A stretch of DNA of 64,000 nucleotides. Origin: Rostratula benghalensis. Taxonomy: Eukaryota; Chordata; Aves; Charadriiformes; Rostratulidae. Position numbers and translations under genes: made by a program. The DNA lies in NCBI GenBank assembly GCA_013399305.1, contig VXAI01000180.1, forward strand, positions 1,400,221 to 1,464,220. The letters run 5' to 3'. Positions 23,404 to 35,388 of this stretch are shown here, piece after piece (within the stretch, counting starts at the first letter, position 1; each line of letters begins with the position of its first letter). The notes beneath the pieces were generated by a model. That model was given only the letters and a program-made list of their open reading frames with translations. It made no database searches and was not told the origin of the DNA.

Positions 23404-23537
23404 ATATGACAGAGGCAAAAGTCTGTGCTATGGGCAGCCACTAAAGTGTCTATGTTATGTACTTTGTACCCACCAGCTCCTAATTTCTCAAGCTGCTGAG
23501 CAGGGTTGTCTCCCTAAGGCACGTGCTTAAGAGCAAG
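23404..23537 (+). other. Candidate untranslated exon 3 (134 bp)
   Basis: The acceptor 'gcctcttctctccctttcag' (AG at 23402-23403) and donor CAAG|GTGAGC (GT at 23538) are both near consensus. The exon has an ATG two bases in (23406) that opens a 12-codon frame, MTEAKVCAMGSH, then stop. The + frame starting at 23345, upstream of the acceptor, is open to 23530, but its translation resembles nothing I know. I read it as an optional 5' leader exon with an upstream ORF. It could instead be a chance acceptor-donor pair. Confidence 0.4.
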
Positions 23538-23770
23538 GTGAGCAGTGATTCACTCGGTCCTTGTTTGCGAAGGCTTGAAAAGGAATTGTTAACTGTTCCC
23601 CCCATGGCAGGTTTCACTGAGAATTTGATTTGACCGTGGTAGGTTTGTTTTCAGTGGCTGCTGCAGGCAGGGGGAAGTTCCTTGTGAGAGAGTGGAAGTG
23701 ATGAACAAGGCATTTTTCTGTTCAGCAGTAAATCTCACTGTGAAGATGACTCAATCAACAACTACTTCAC

Positions 23771-24083
23771 GGGTGGGTGTCAGGAGGATGGGGCCAGTCT
23801 TTTGTCAGTGGTGCCCAGGGACAGGACAAGAGGAGAGGGGCACAAACTCAAACAAAAAGTTCCATCTCAACATGAGGAGGAACTTCTTGACTTTGAGGGT
23901 GGCAGAGCCCTGGCAGAGGCTGCCCAAAGAGGTGGTGGAGTCTCCATCTCTGGAGACATTCCAAACCCCACCTGGACACGTTCCTGTGGGCCCAGCTCTG
24001 TGTAGGACCTGCTTTGGCAGGGGGTTTGGACTGGATGATCTCTGGAGATCCCTCCCAACCCCAGATCATTCTGTGATTCTGTG
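23771..24083 (+). mobile_element. CR1 LINE 3' end (subfamily C)
   Basis: Starts 'gggtgtcaggaggatgggg' and ends 'cattctgtgattctgtgg'. A relic of the ORF2 C-terminus ('..[23 protein letters not shown]..') is readable on the + strand, in frame from 23692. An extra 'cccagctctgtgta' segment lies between 'gtgggcc' and 'ggacctgctttgg' compared with sister copies. Confidence 0.9.
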
Positions 24084-26847
24084 GCTTGAAGCCATGGCTG
24101 GTAGGGGGCTCCTTAGAAAGGTGTTTTAGCTTATGTACAAATTAATTCACGTCAGGATATTTCTAGTGAGCAGCCTGGAATTCTTTGGAAAGCTGAATAC
24201 ACTACCTGGAGATGTTCTGCAAATGTTACAAGCCACCTATACGTTCCTGCTTTTGAGGACATAAGTCTGATGCTTCTGCTGTGCTCCACTTACAGTCAAC
24301 CAACGCTGCAGAACTCCTCAGGAGCCAGCAGGAGAGCAAGGGAGGGAGTGGGAGCTACCAGTCAATGCTGAGGGAGGAGTTTTCCCCTTTCAGATTGAAT
24401 TTGCTCCATTTAAAGTGTTTGTGAAACATCATCTTGAGTAAAGAGGCTGGGGGAGGATAGGAAAACAAACTGTTCCCAAACACATCTATTACAAAATAAT
24501 AGCTGTGTGTGTTTTCTTGTCTTTTGCTTTGGCTTTCCTTCTGGTTTTTCTTTCTCATAATTTCTTTCATGTTTGCTGCCTCTACCTTGGTGCTTTATTC
24601 TTTGCTATTTGCAGTATGTATTTGCCTCGGCTCTCAGGGTTTCACTGATTTCCTCTGGTCCTTAAATTCTTTCCTGGGTATCCCTTACATCCTGACTCAA
24701 TTAAATAATTTTATTTAAGATTTGGAAGAAAAGCTGTGGAACTGAAGCGTGCATCGCCTCCTATGCTCTTTCAAAGTCTAGCTCCAAGTGTTTATTGCAC
24801 GGCCCTAATTTAAGGGAGACACATGAAGTGTAAAAGTGCTTCTGAAATACGGCCTCACCAGGGATTGAGCAGTTTATTCACCAGCTACACGAATACACAT
24901 GATAATCTAGGGTGGTTCTTCTTTTGTTGTTGAGCTTGCTTTAGCTAGGTTGGAGGATGGGTTGCTGGCTTCTAAAAGAACTCCAGATTCTAGAGCTGCA
25001 ACGGCGTTGAACTCCCATTCTTTAACACAGCAGAAGGTGCTTGTTTGGTGAGGCAGGGTATGAGAGCGGGCTCAAATCATGCTGTCACCACGTCAGCCTT
25101 CCACCTGCAGTTGAAATTTTGTGTATGGTTCCTGGGACTGGATGGCTGGTGGTATTGTAGCTTTCTTCTAGGTCCTTCTCAGCTTGATAGTAAGAATGGG
25201 ATGAGTCAGGGCTCCTAATTTAGTCTGACTTGCAACCCCTATCTGTTTCTTCTGGTGTGACTTGATCTTTTATGTAGTAATAAGGAGATGCATAAATGTT
25301 GTGAAAATAGGAGAATTAATTTTGATTTTAAAGAAGTAGTTAAATTCTTGCTCTCTTTTGGAGTGATGGAAAGAGTTTAGCAAACCCAGTATTTCAATAA
25401 ACTTTCACGAAACACAATTAACACTTTCTTCCATAGATGTGGAATTGTTGTAGTGCGCTGTTCATGTGTTCTTTGTAGGTGCAGGAATTGTGGGGGCTTG
25501 ATTTTGTAGCCAAAGTGAAAATATTCTTTGCTTTTTTTTTTATTCTTCAGCCAACGTACACATATTGCATGGTCTAGCAGAAGCGAAGGGATATGTGGAT
25601 TCAGGGTTTTGTCCAGCTGGACTGTTGATCCACTGCAATGCCTCTAGTGAGGGTGACTCTTTAAACTGCTGCTTCAGATCTTAAGAGAGGTGGTCATCTG
25701 TTGAGGTAGGGTGATGAGGAATTTTTAAGTATTCATAGAGTACCCTTTGGCCAAACAATAAAATTGAGTTGCACATTTCTCTTCAAATAGTGAGAGGAGA
25801 AAAAATGTCTATGACACACAGGTTGGTATAATTAATTTTTACTCTTAGTGCCAATGCATGTATTTATCATGCTCCAATACAGTATTTTCCTTCACTTTGC
25901 TTTCTGGAATACAAGTGCACATCAGTTTTCATAGCAACGGCCGTGGCTTCGGCTGGAAATTGAAACCTGATAAGTGTTGGCTCGGTGCGTGAACTTTTGG
26001 ACAAACTTTTTCAATTACATTGAGCCAAACCAACTCAAAAACAAGAAAAAAAATTTCCCCAAACCTAAGTACTGATTTGTCTTTCCTCCTGAGTTTTCTT
26101 TTTTTTTTTCTCCTTTCCCTTCCCTTCAGACACCAGGGCACTCATCTGTTGAAACTCTACCCCCTGTGGTTCAAGTGCATTCCTCCTATCAACCTTTTCA
26201 CCCCATCTCTTGCTGTCCCTCCTCACACATAACTCTGACACCTCTTCTGCTCACCAAACTCACAAAATTTAGGTCTAGATGTGGGGTCTAATTCTGAGCA
26301 AGAGTTTATGTAGGCCTATAATATCTTCTCTAGATATGCAAGTTTCTTGTTGTGCTTAATCTTCTTTTCCTGAAAATAATAATTAAAAAAAAAAACACAG
26401 CAAAAAAGAGCAAAGGAGAACTTCCATTGGAGTGAAAAAGACAGAACATTTGGTGGTGGTGGTGAACTGCTCAGGAGAAGACTGTAAGGAGGATGTATAT
26501 TGTGAAGATCCATCCAGCCAAAAAGCCTTCAGAGCTAAAAGAAAACGTAAGGAAACACTTTGGACCACCTAATGCAATTTTAACCATGTCTGCAGCAAAT
26601 AATTAAAGGTTTGACAGCTAGTGCAGGTCCAGGAAAGGAAGAAAAGGGCATGAAAAATGGCCAACATCTTGAACAAAAATACCAGGTTGTTTGTTTTTTT
26701 GGTGTTTTTGGGTTTTTTTCTTTAATTGTAACTAATGCTAGAAGTAGGTCAGTTTATGCAGTCTTTTTTGAAAAAGACTAATTTTCATATTTTGTAGCCA
26801 ACAGTGAAATTTTTTATAAAAGTGCAGGTGTGTATAAAATCTGGAAA

Positions 26848-26862
26848 GGGGGGGGGGGGGGG
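26848..26862. repeat. Poly-G run (G15)
   Basis: Fifteen consecutive G after 'ctggaaa'. It may form quadruplexes and its length is prone to assembly error. Confidence 0.85.
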
Positions 26863-27164
26863 AAAATCTCCTCTTCTGCCCTGTGCTGCTCTGAGCCTTT
26901 CTCTGTCCCAGCTTTCTTCTGTGACGTATTTGCATTTGACCTAAGGAAACTTCTGCATCTGTCCATCCCTCTGTGTAAAAACACTGATGATTTCTGTCTG
27001 TATTCCTTGGGTTAGCCTTAGGATGTAGCAGGTCCAGCACCTTTCACAAACTTCTCTGTTACACAACAACCTGGGCTTTTTATTTGTTGACCTGCCAAAA
27101 AAATTCTTTTTTTAAATTTTTTCCTTCAGCTACCTTAGGAAGTTAACTTGTTGGAAGAGTGTTT

Positions 27165-27179
27165 GTGTGTGTGTGTGTG
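27165..27179. repeat. (GT)n microsatellite
   Basis: Short GT dinucleotide run preceded by 'gagtgttt'. Confidence 0.8.
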
Positions 27180-28427
27180 CTGAGAACAAGAGTTGGTAGC
27201 ATTGTGCTGGGTTGGGATGGTTTTCTGGAAGGCAGAAGTTTCAAAGGCTTCATCCCCTGCAGCTGCAAACGAGTCAGAAAACACTTAAGGTAGAGGAGAG
27301 ATGAGCGTGGAGGGAGAAGGGAAGAAAACAATCTACAGGATTTTAAACCCGAGTTGGAATTCAAGTCCTATTTTAAAATAAATGCGTAAATAAACTGGTC
27401 TTGGGCTATTTGCACTGGAATTTTAAGTTAGTTTCTTGGCTTGTATGCCAGAGATATCAAAACGTTCACAGTTTGGTGGTGGGGTGTGAATTCAGCTTAA
27501 AACACTAAGTTTTAAGATTTTGTTATGTTCCAAATAGCTTAAATTTTGTAAAATCATTGACCTCCTTCTAGAGATGGCGAGGCTTTTACAGCTTTTGATT
27601 AATTTTGTATAATTAATAGGTGAAGGTTGGAAAGCCCACAGGCTGCTTTTCTGCCGAGTGATTTTCAGCATAAGGAAAAAGCAGTCAGGCTCATTTCCCT
27701 CCCCAAAATGAGTGACTAGAGAACCCCCACAGTAGACTAGGAAATGGAACCTGAGTCAACCCGCAGGTGCTTTGTTTCTGAATGATTGTTCTTGCTGGGT
27801 TCACTGGTGCCCATCAGCTTGGCCAAGGGGCTAAGCCTTGCTTTCCTGTCCTGAAGCTTTTCTCTCTTCATCTATTGAAATTCAGAGGGGAGGGCCCCAG
27901 TTAGAGAATATCCTGTGGGTAGCTGTCTCCTCTGTAACAAAGAGGCTCCTGATTATGGATTGAAGAGAGAAATAGCCCCTCAGCCAGGCAATTTGGAGTC
28001 ATTTGGGAGGCTAGTAGTTTTAATTTAATTTGGAGAGGGTGGGGTGGTGTTTGGGCTGCGGGTGTCCTCTGCTCCTGTTTCGGTGCAGACCCGGTGAGTT
28101 CTGCTCCGGGTCCTGTTTCTGAGACATGAAATTGTAATGGAATTACATCATCTAGCTACGTGGGTTTAATCTAATGGAAGAGATGGTTTAGGTCACTGGT
28201 TTGGCATTGGAAGGGTGTGGTTTTAGTAGTTTCAGTCTTTGCATCAGGTAAATACCGGGGCCTTGAGTGAGAGCATCCTCAGGACAGCTGCTCTCCGTTA
28301 CGTCAACACCAGCACTGTTCCTGCGGGGAAGGAGAGGAGGATTCAGGTGTGCCACAGGAAGGGCAAATTCTGCTCAGAAGTAGTAGGCAGATAAAATTTC
28401 TTTTAGCTTCCTCATCCCATCTGATTT

Positions 28428-28508
28428 CACAGAATGACAGAAGGATTTGGGTTAGAAGGGACCTGAAAGATCATTGAGTTCCAAGCCCCCAGCCCTGGGC
28501 AGGGACAG
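28428..28508 (-). mobile_element. CR1 LINE 3'-tail fragment
   Basis: Complement of a CR1 tail only: 'cacagaatgacagaagg', 'agaagggacctgaaagatc' and 'agccctgggcagggac'. About 80 bases remain. It is a very 5'-truncated insertion, more diverged than its neighbours. Confidence 0.8.
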
Positions 28509-30166
28509 TAATAATTTTCCATGCTATTTCCAAAGAAAGCATTAGCCAAGGAGTCCTGAACTGTGGCATAACTCGGTTCCTCCTGCTGAAGTAACACCAT
28601 TCAGTCCAGTGGTGTTGAAGCACTGGAGAGTTGGACCTTTTTGGAGAGGAAGAAAGAAAATTAGGTGGGAGATAGAGTGCAGTGCTGTGACTGACTGTGA
28701 CCAGGGGGTAACCGCCTGGCCCAGACAATCGGCCCGCGAGGTCACAGTGTGACACTTGGCAGCGGTGAATGAAAAAATGAATTCAGAGAAAGGAAGGCAC
28801 CTTCCTCAAATGGGATGAGAGGACACTGCAGGCTGTTAAATCAGTCAAAGTTACTTTTTCCCTTCTAAGGTCCAGTGCTGGTCTTTGGCTGCTGCTGGTC
28901 CCGTTGAGGAATTCAGGTAATCGGTGGAAGCTGAGGGTGACACCTGTGATAAATGCAAAGGCTTTTGATATTTGTGGAAAAGATTGAATACCACAAAGGA
29001 AGAAGGTGCGTGCTTCCTTTTTCACTGTGTGCTACTAACACAGAATAATTGTGTTTAGGAAGAGAGAGACCCCCTGATTTTTTTTTTGGCCTTGGTGGAG
29101 CATCTCTGTCTTGGGCGCAGCATCATTATGTTTGTACACAATAAGGCTGGGTTGCTGAAACATTTGAGTAAAAAGAATGGGTCATTTTGCAGTAATTCTT
29201 TTAAGCTTTTATGTACAACAAAAAAAACAGGCTCTTTCTGCAGCTGTCAGTGCCTTGCCTGGGAGAGCTGTCACATGCAGAGCAAGGCTGGAGGGGGGAA
29301 GAACCAGCAGAAATTTGTAGCGTTTGCAGCGGCAGGGCAGAATTACTGGGGTGTTACCTCTGTGGGTCTACAGGATCCACAATAGGATGTCTTTTCCTTC
29401 TTTTCTGAAGAGCATTTTTACGTAGGTGGGAGCAGCAGGTGCTCGTTGCTGGTGAAAGCCATTGTACACTTACCTGCCCCTTCAGAAAGGAAAATCTCTG
29501 TGGTTTTTATTTAAAAACTGCCAATGCCAGCGGCAATTTTTTTTTTTTTTATATTTCATTCATTATTATTATTCTCTTAAAAACCATGTCTTGGACTTCC
29601 TTATCTTCTGTCAAAAAAAAAAAAAAGAGAGATTGTTGCATTTCAGGCTTTTTTTTTTTGTTGTTGGAGCTTCGGCTGCCAGGAGCCTTCCTGTCCTCTG
29701 GCGCTTTCAACAGAAAATGCAGCTCCTGAAAGAATGAAGTACAGTTTTGGGGGGGTTGTGGGGAGGGGGAGAAGGGAATACCAAGACTGGTAGCGAAAGG
29801 CAGAACTTGGCATTGCAAAGAAATGGCTGGGGAAAAAAAAAAGTGCGTGTGTCTAAAAAACCATTCATGTTCCTTGTAACTTTTGAGTTAGAAGGCCTGA
29901 AAAGGGGAGGATATTGACAAGTTTATTTAAGGTGTAGTTTTTTTGGGGTTTTTTTTTTTGAAGATAAGTCTGGAGCAGGGAATTTGTGCTCCCTAGTGTT
30001 TTAGTTCAGTAATTTAAATCTCTGTGATACGTAATTATGTATTTTGGGGTTTTCCTCCTGACAGCCACACAACTTAGTTTGACAAGGGTATGGAAACTGA
30101 GTTTGAATGTTGCTTCCTTTAACTGAGTCTGAGGAATGAAAGAGTGATATCTGATGGTACGTTCAT
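28509..30166. other. Putative intron, non-coding
   Basis: T-rich sequence with mixed T and A runs at 29539-29665 and a T/G tract at 29938-29960. No exon was recognised. Confidence 0.45.
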
Positions 30167-30369
30167 CACAGAATCATAGAATGCTTAGAGTAGGAAGGGA
30201 CCTTCAAGATGATGGAGTTCCAACCCCCCTGCCCTGGGCAGGGACACCTCCCACCACACCAGGTCCCTCCAAGCCCCATCCAGCCTGGCCTTGAACCCCT
30301 CCAGGGATGGGGCAGCCACAGCTTCTCTGGGCAACCTCTTCCAGGCTCTCACCACCCTCACAGTATTCC
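30167..30369 (-). mobile_element. CR1 LINE 3' end (subfamily D)
   Basis: 'cacagaatcatagaatgctt' followed by 'ccctgccctgggcagggac' and 'accccctccagggatggggcagcc'-type sequence, nearly identical to 11868 onward for its first 200 bases. The 5' truncation falls at 'ccctcacagta'. The minus frame 30185-30379 retains '..VRAWKRLPREAVAAPSLEGFKARLDGAWRDLV', the extreme C-terminus of ORF2. Confidence 0.9.
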
Positions 30370-31613
30370 TCAGTAACACCCCACTCCTTCACAGCTTTAA
30401 TGGAGGCTTATTTTTATATAATATATTGTCCTTTGGGTGCAAAAATCTCTAGCTGGTGGCAGGGCAGGACCAGACAACATCAAGGACCTTTGGGGTGAGT
30501 GACAGAGCCCTGTGGCAACTTGAGTTGTCCTGTGGGTCAGTAGCTGTACAAACTGGCTGCTCTCTGAGAATCATCACTGTGAGCTTTCTCCTGTTTGCTT
30601 TGGTGGGGTTTTTTTGTTGGTTTTTTTTGTTGTTTTTTCTCCTCCCCATCCTTTCTGTCTGCAGTTGCAGAGCCTGTTTGAGTCTTCAGTAGACAGTATT
30701 ATGGGTTGTCTACCATCAGGCTGCAGTGGGAGTAAGGAAGCTCTTGAGCTAGGAAGCTCTAGAGCTTTTAAGGCCAATCCTGGATTATTCTGGGTCTTTT
30801 AAGGTGGATGGCTGTATGTGAAGACAGGAAGGATTATTATTCCCGTTAAATTAGAATAAAATATGTCCTTCAGGTTTTGGATCTAATCTGCAGAAACCAA
30901 GGCAGATATGGTGGGTTTTTTTTTTTTTTTTCCTGTGCTAGCATGAATAATGAGGGAGAAAATAATTGCATGGGTCAGATGACCTGAGTGGGAAGCACTC
31001 ATCTTATGCAGCTATGCTGCTGACAATAGGTACTTTTTAAACAGCTTGGAAGGCCTTCCTATCAAGATTTTTACTTTTTAGGAGACTGGAATTTGCATTT
31101 TGGAAGCATTTTTAAAAATCAAAATATTTGGCTTTGATATCCACGTACACATGTGCATGGATATGTAAGTGTGCAAACGCACAGTATGGCAGCACTGTAG
31201 AGCAGTACAGTCCTTGCTTATCTCTGTAATGGGTGTGAATGTTAAGAAATTGGCCACTAAACTGTAGATGGAAACTGTGTTCCTAGGAACGTAATGGGAA
31301 CTGTTGTTGGATGGAGGACACGGGCATACGGCTGTGTCCTTTACCAAAAGAGCCTGAATTCTGCTGGATTAATGAAATTCATCTAATTTCACTGGCTTTG
31401 AGAATTTTGTGTAGCTAGTAAATAAAGCCACGGGTGGATTATTTGCTCTTCATTTCAGAAATCTACTGCTACACAAATAGGCTACAGCAGTTGGGTGTCT
31501 CTGGAGTGCAGTGAGGCAGGGAGCCAAAGCCAGGCTGCTCCTTGGAGCTGTTAGCACATTGGTGGCTTGCACTTGTTGGATTCTGTCCCTGTTGGGGTTT
31601 GTTTCCTAAGTTT
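30370..31613. other. Putative intron, non-coding
   Basis: Contains a T/G tract at about 30605-30642 and a T18 run near 30918. No supported exon. Confidence 0.45.
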
Positions 31614-32240
31614 CACAGAATGATCTGGGGTTGGAAGGCAACTCTGGAGGATCTGAAGGGTCGGTTGAAGGAGGATGGAGCTGGACTCTTCTCAGTGGTT
31701 CCCAGGGACAGGACGAGGGGCAATGCTAGGACACCAGAAGTCCCATTTGAATTTAAGAAAGAACTTTTTTGTGGTGAGGGTGTCAGAGCCCTGGCAGAGG
31801 CTGCCCAGGGAGGGTGTGGAGTCCCCTTCTCTGGAGCCCTTCAAGCCCCTCCTGGCTGCAGCCCTGAGTGCTGTGCTCTGGGCAGCCCTGCTTTAGCAGG
31901 AGAGTGGGACTGGATGAGCTCTAGAGGTCCCTTCAGATCCTTGGGAGCATGAAGAAGGTCTCCCCTCAGCCTTCTCTTCTCCAGGCTCAAGAGTCCCAGC
32001 TCTCTCAGCCTTTCCTCATCAGGGAGATGCTCCAATCCCTCCAGCATCTTGGTTGCCCTCCGCTGGACTCTCTCCAGTAGTTCCCTGTCTCTCTGGAACT
32101 GGGGAGCCCAGCACTGGAGGCAAGATTCCAGTGGTGGCCTCCCCAGTGCAGAGCAGAGGGGCAGAATGACCTCCCTCCACCTCCTGGCCACGCTCTTCCC
32201 TACGCAGCCCAGGATTCCATTGGCCTCTTGGCCACAAGGG
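31614..32240 (-). mobile_element. CR1 LINE (subfamily B) with an inverted internal segment
   Basis: The left tip (31614-31647, 'cacagaatgatctggggtt') and the right part (31942-32240) are CR1 in minus orientation, but the middle (31661-31928) is CR1 in plus orientation. Both halves are closest to 21648-22270. The flipped middle carries '..[31 protein letters not shown]..' on the + strand, while the right part carries '..[27 protein letters not shown]..' on the minus strand. In the sister copy the two stretches are collinear. The flip is bounded by 13-bp inverted repeats (31648-31660 and 31929-31941). Confidence 0.88.
31648..31941. repeat. 13-bp inverted repeats bounding the flipped CR1 segment
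   Basis: AGGATCTGAAGGG (31648-31660) and CCCTTCAGATCCT (31929-31941) are perfect reverse complements at the two orientation switches. Re-inverting the interval joins ORF2 sequence smoothly to 'ttgggagcatgaagaagg', as in the copy at 21648. Confidence 0.85.
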
Positions 32241-35200
32241 CACGTTGCATTTTCCAGTTTTCCCTGCTATTCCGGGGTCTCGCTGTGATCTCACCCGTCC
32301 CTTGCTGCCAAGTGCTTATTTTGATTTCCTGCTCTCATTTTTCTGTGTGGATTCATGCCATCGTGATAGGAAAGATTAAATCAGAGTGGGAATGACTGTG
32401 TGGATAACTGATGGAAATGTAAGAATGGCCAGCAACAACTGTAGAGTTGTTTAACCTCAGGTATCCATTTGGAAACTTCAGCTGTGGTGTGTTTGATGAA
32501 AAATGGGAGAAAGAAAGCTGGTATGATGAAATGGAAGATTCTCTGAAACCTCCTTTACGAGAGAACCTCAGGTGTAATCATCTTTGTTACTCCATGTTTC
32601 AGACATGTGTTAAGTGAATGTTTAGGGTGTCTGCTGGCCAAAAGTTGTATTTAGGTATGGAGAGCAAGAAGGCCTCTTATTTCAGAAGCTGGGTCATCTT
32701 CTCCTGCCTTCCCCACTTTAAATTTTAGTTTGGTACCCTTAGAAACAGCAACAGATTGTGTTGCTGGTGTGGATGGGATCTGCGTCTCTTCTGCCCCTTG
32801 CCCTGTACGGTAACTTGTGAATTGGGGGCTGATTCAAGCCAAGTCAGCAGAGCAATGGAATTCCCCAGAGATGCAAAGTTCAGGCAGGTTTTGTGAAAGA
32901 AGGGAACTGGCTGGAGCAGAAATCGTGAGGGGCAAGACTCTGGGGCTGTATTAAACAGCTGGAGGTAAGCCTTATGAAACAGCTGGAAACCTGCACCAGG
33001 GGTCCGTGTGGGTTTGCCTTTGCCCTGCTGCTCGCAGGGAAGCTCTTTGCTTTGCTTTGAAAAAAAGGCATCTCTCCATTTTCTAAGGAAAAACAAAATG
33101 AAAGGCCTGAAAAGCAAAATTAGTGCTAAAAAATCTGCCCTCTCCTGACTTTTACCTGACTTGTACCTTGAAGGTTTTACTGCACTCCAAAGCCTCACTG
33201 GCAGAGCAGGTATAAAAAGTGAGGTTCAGGCTGCTCTGACATTTTTATTGCACTGTTTATATAAAAAAAATATTTGGGAGCACTTTCTTTGAAGTTTTGA
33301 AGATCTTTAGTGTTTAATGATGCACTAGATTTTATTCTTTTAGGCAGTTCTGTGCTGATCGTGCAGTGAAAGAGCGGAATTGGGGTGGGGGGGTAATACT
33401 GCAAACGAAGGAGACCTCAAAATATATAAAAGAAAGTGTTCTGTGTGTCCATGTGGGATGGTGCTGGGCAGATGGTACACAAATACAGCTGAAGAACTAT
33501 GAAATCTGCCTTTGCCGGGGAGCTCAGCTAAAAAGAAACTTTTTACTGCCTGATAAGGGTGGATTACAAAGGAATTGTCTTTATTTGATAGGGGATCTTT
33601 TGGAGCTTGAAACATCCTAAAGCACAAACCCACGCTGGTTAGTTTTGCTATAACTGTGATGACCATAAGTTATTGTTTTTGTCTCATTAGAAATATTTTA
33701 AGTTCTACAGGGATGCAGAAGGGAAGTAAGAACTTCCCTGAACACGATGGTTAAGGAAAATAGGATGTTAATTGTTTCCAAATGCCGGCTTGCTCGTTAG
33801 GTAGAATTTATTACTCATGTCCAACTGGAGGAGCCATGTGAATTCGGGTGGACGGTGGCTAACAAGGAACCAGGTCTAGTGAAGCCTTTTTAGAGGTGGA
33901 CTGAGAGTAGCTTCTACTATGGCTTTCCTCAGACCTCTGTTCGTGGCTTGGTTCTTCCCTTTGACCTCGCCAAGGTCCTGACCAGGCTGGGTTATTTTCC
34001 AGCTGGAACTGGGAGAAAGAACTTGAGGGTTACTCCTCCCAAGCAGTACCACCATTGCTGGCTTCTGGTACCTGTTCACAGACAAAATGAATAGGTGCTG
34101 TAACTCCGCCTCCTTTTAATTCTTTTAATTTAAGTAATTAGTTCCTCTCCCCATGCTTAGCATAAATTCTCTCCTGGTTTGAGGAGACTGTGCTTCCTTG
34201 AGTTTGCCATGTGTCTCTCCATTCTAATGGATTTATGAAGTACCTTTTTTTTTTTTTTTTTTGGTGAGGATTTTCTTTTCTAAGCCCTTGTGGCCTCAAG
34301 TCTCGTGGACTGTTGTACATCCACCCATTGAATTACAGCTGTCACTGCGGTGCTGTGTTTCAGTCCACTCCTGTCCTTGCCTGCCCTTTTGCTCTATTCC
34401 CTGAGGTTTTGGTCCTTTCTGCCTTAAGTGTTTAAATTCTCACGTGTCTATTTCACTAAGCAGTTCTTAAAACTAGATTTATTTTCAAAGTCCATTTTTT
34501 GGAAAAAGTCCATTCCTTTTTGGAAGGAATGTGTGTATGAAGTGTAAAAAAAAAAATGTTAGTCCTTTGGGAACCGCATCCTTTTACTGCTTGTGTTCCT
34601 ACCTACCGGTGTCTTTAACTAGGCCATGCTTTCCTGTCTTTCCTCCCCTCCCCTCTTCAGGGAACACTGTTTGAGGTGAACTTTATTCCTTTAGGATTTT
34701 GAATCCCAGTCAAGAGCAGGATTATTCATCTCTTGCAGACATTAATTCCACGTTACCGCTTCTGTGGCAGTCCTGAATATTACATGCCCCTCCTGGGTTT
34801 GTGGGTTAATGTTAATTTAATGCAATTATTTTCAGCTGCTGTCTTTTTCCCTTTAAATCTTATACTCTGCCATGCTGACCTGATGGAACACAGCTATTGT
34901 GGTGTACTCACTTCTCTGCTTACTAAAAGCACTCATAATGTGGAATGTAGTGAACTGAAAGATTTTTCCTGTCTGCAGCACAGGGCAGTTCATAAAGGGC
35001 TTTGAGATCTTTATTTATTTATATAATTTTTTTGTCCCTCTAAATACTTTTATTTTGGCTGAGACTTTCTCCACTTCCTTCCATTTGAAATTTTCTTCTT
35101 TTTTACGTGGCTTGGTTTTAAATAAAATAATAATTAAAAAAAATAGAAAAATCTTAAAGTCAATTGGTGATGGTGTGGAAGGGAGGAGCCTCTGATTTAG
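32241..35200. other. Putative intron, non-coding
   Basis: No supported exon. Contains a perfect 8-bp hairpin (CATTCCTT/AAGGAATG, 34511-34531) and a T-run near 34245-34262. No domain is seen in any frame. Confidence 0.45.
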
Positions 35201-35388
35201 TGGTCGGAGGCTGGAAGAGGCTGCCCAGGGAGGGGGTTGAGTCCCCATCCCTGAGTGTGTTTGAGAGTGTTTGAGATGTGGTGTTGGGGGATGTGGTGTA
35301 GGGGAGACCTTTGTAGAGTGGGGCTGATGGTTGGACTCCATGATCCCAAGGGTCTCTTCCAACCTGAGTGATTCCATGATTCTGTGAT
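35201..35388 (+). mobile_element. CR1 LINE 3' end, diverged
   Basis: 'ggctggaagaggctgccc', then an unusual repeat-like 'gtgtttgagagtgtttgag', and 'tggttggactccatgatccc', ending 'attccatgattctgtgat', the CR1 octamer. It is an older or different subfamily compared with the A-D copies. Confidence 0.85.

Larger units (their letters stand above)
24084..28427. other. Putative intron, non-coding
   Basis: No supported exon. It contains strong but unpaired acceptor-like pyrimidine tracts ('ttttattcttcag' near 25550 and 'ttcccttcccttcag' near 26129), a T/G tract at 26688-26720 and a G15 run at 26848-26862. No protein domain is seen in any frame. Confidence 0.45.

Noticed and set aside
25550..25710. 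Exon after 'tttttttattcttcag'
   Set aside because: Good acceptor but no acceptable donor within a normal exon length, and no open conserved frame.
34511..34531. CATTCCTT/AAGGAATG hairpin as a functional element
   Set aside because: Perfect but only 8-bp arms in low-complexity sequence; many such hairpins are expected in 64 kb.
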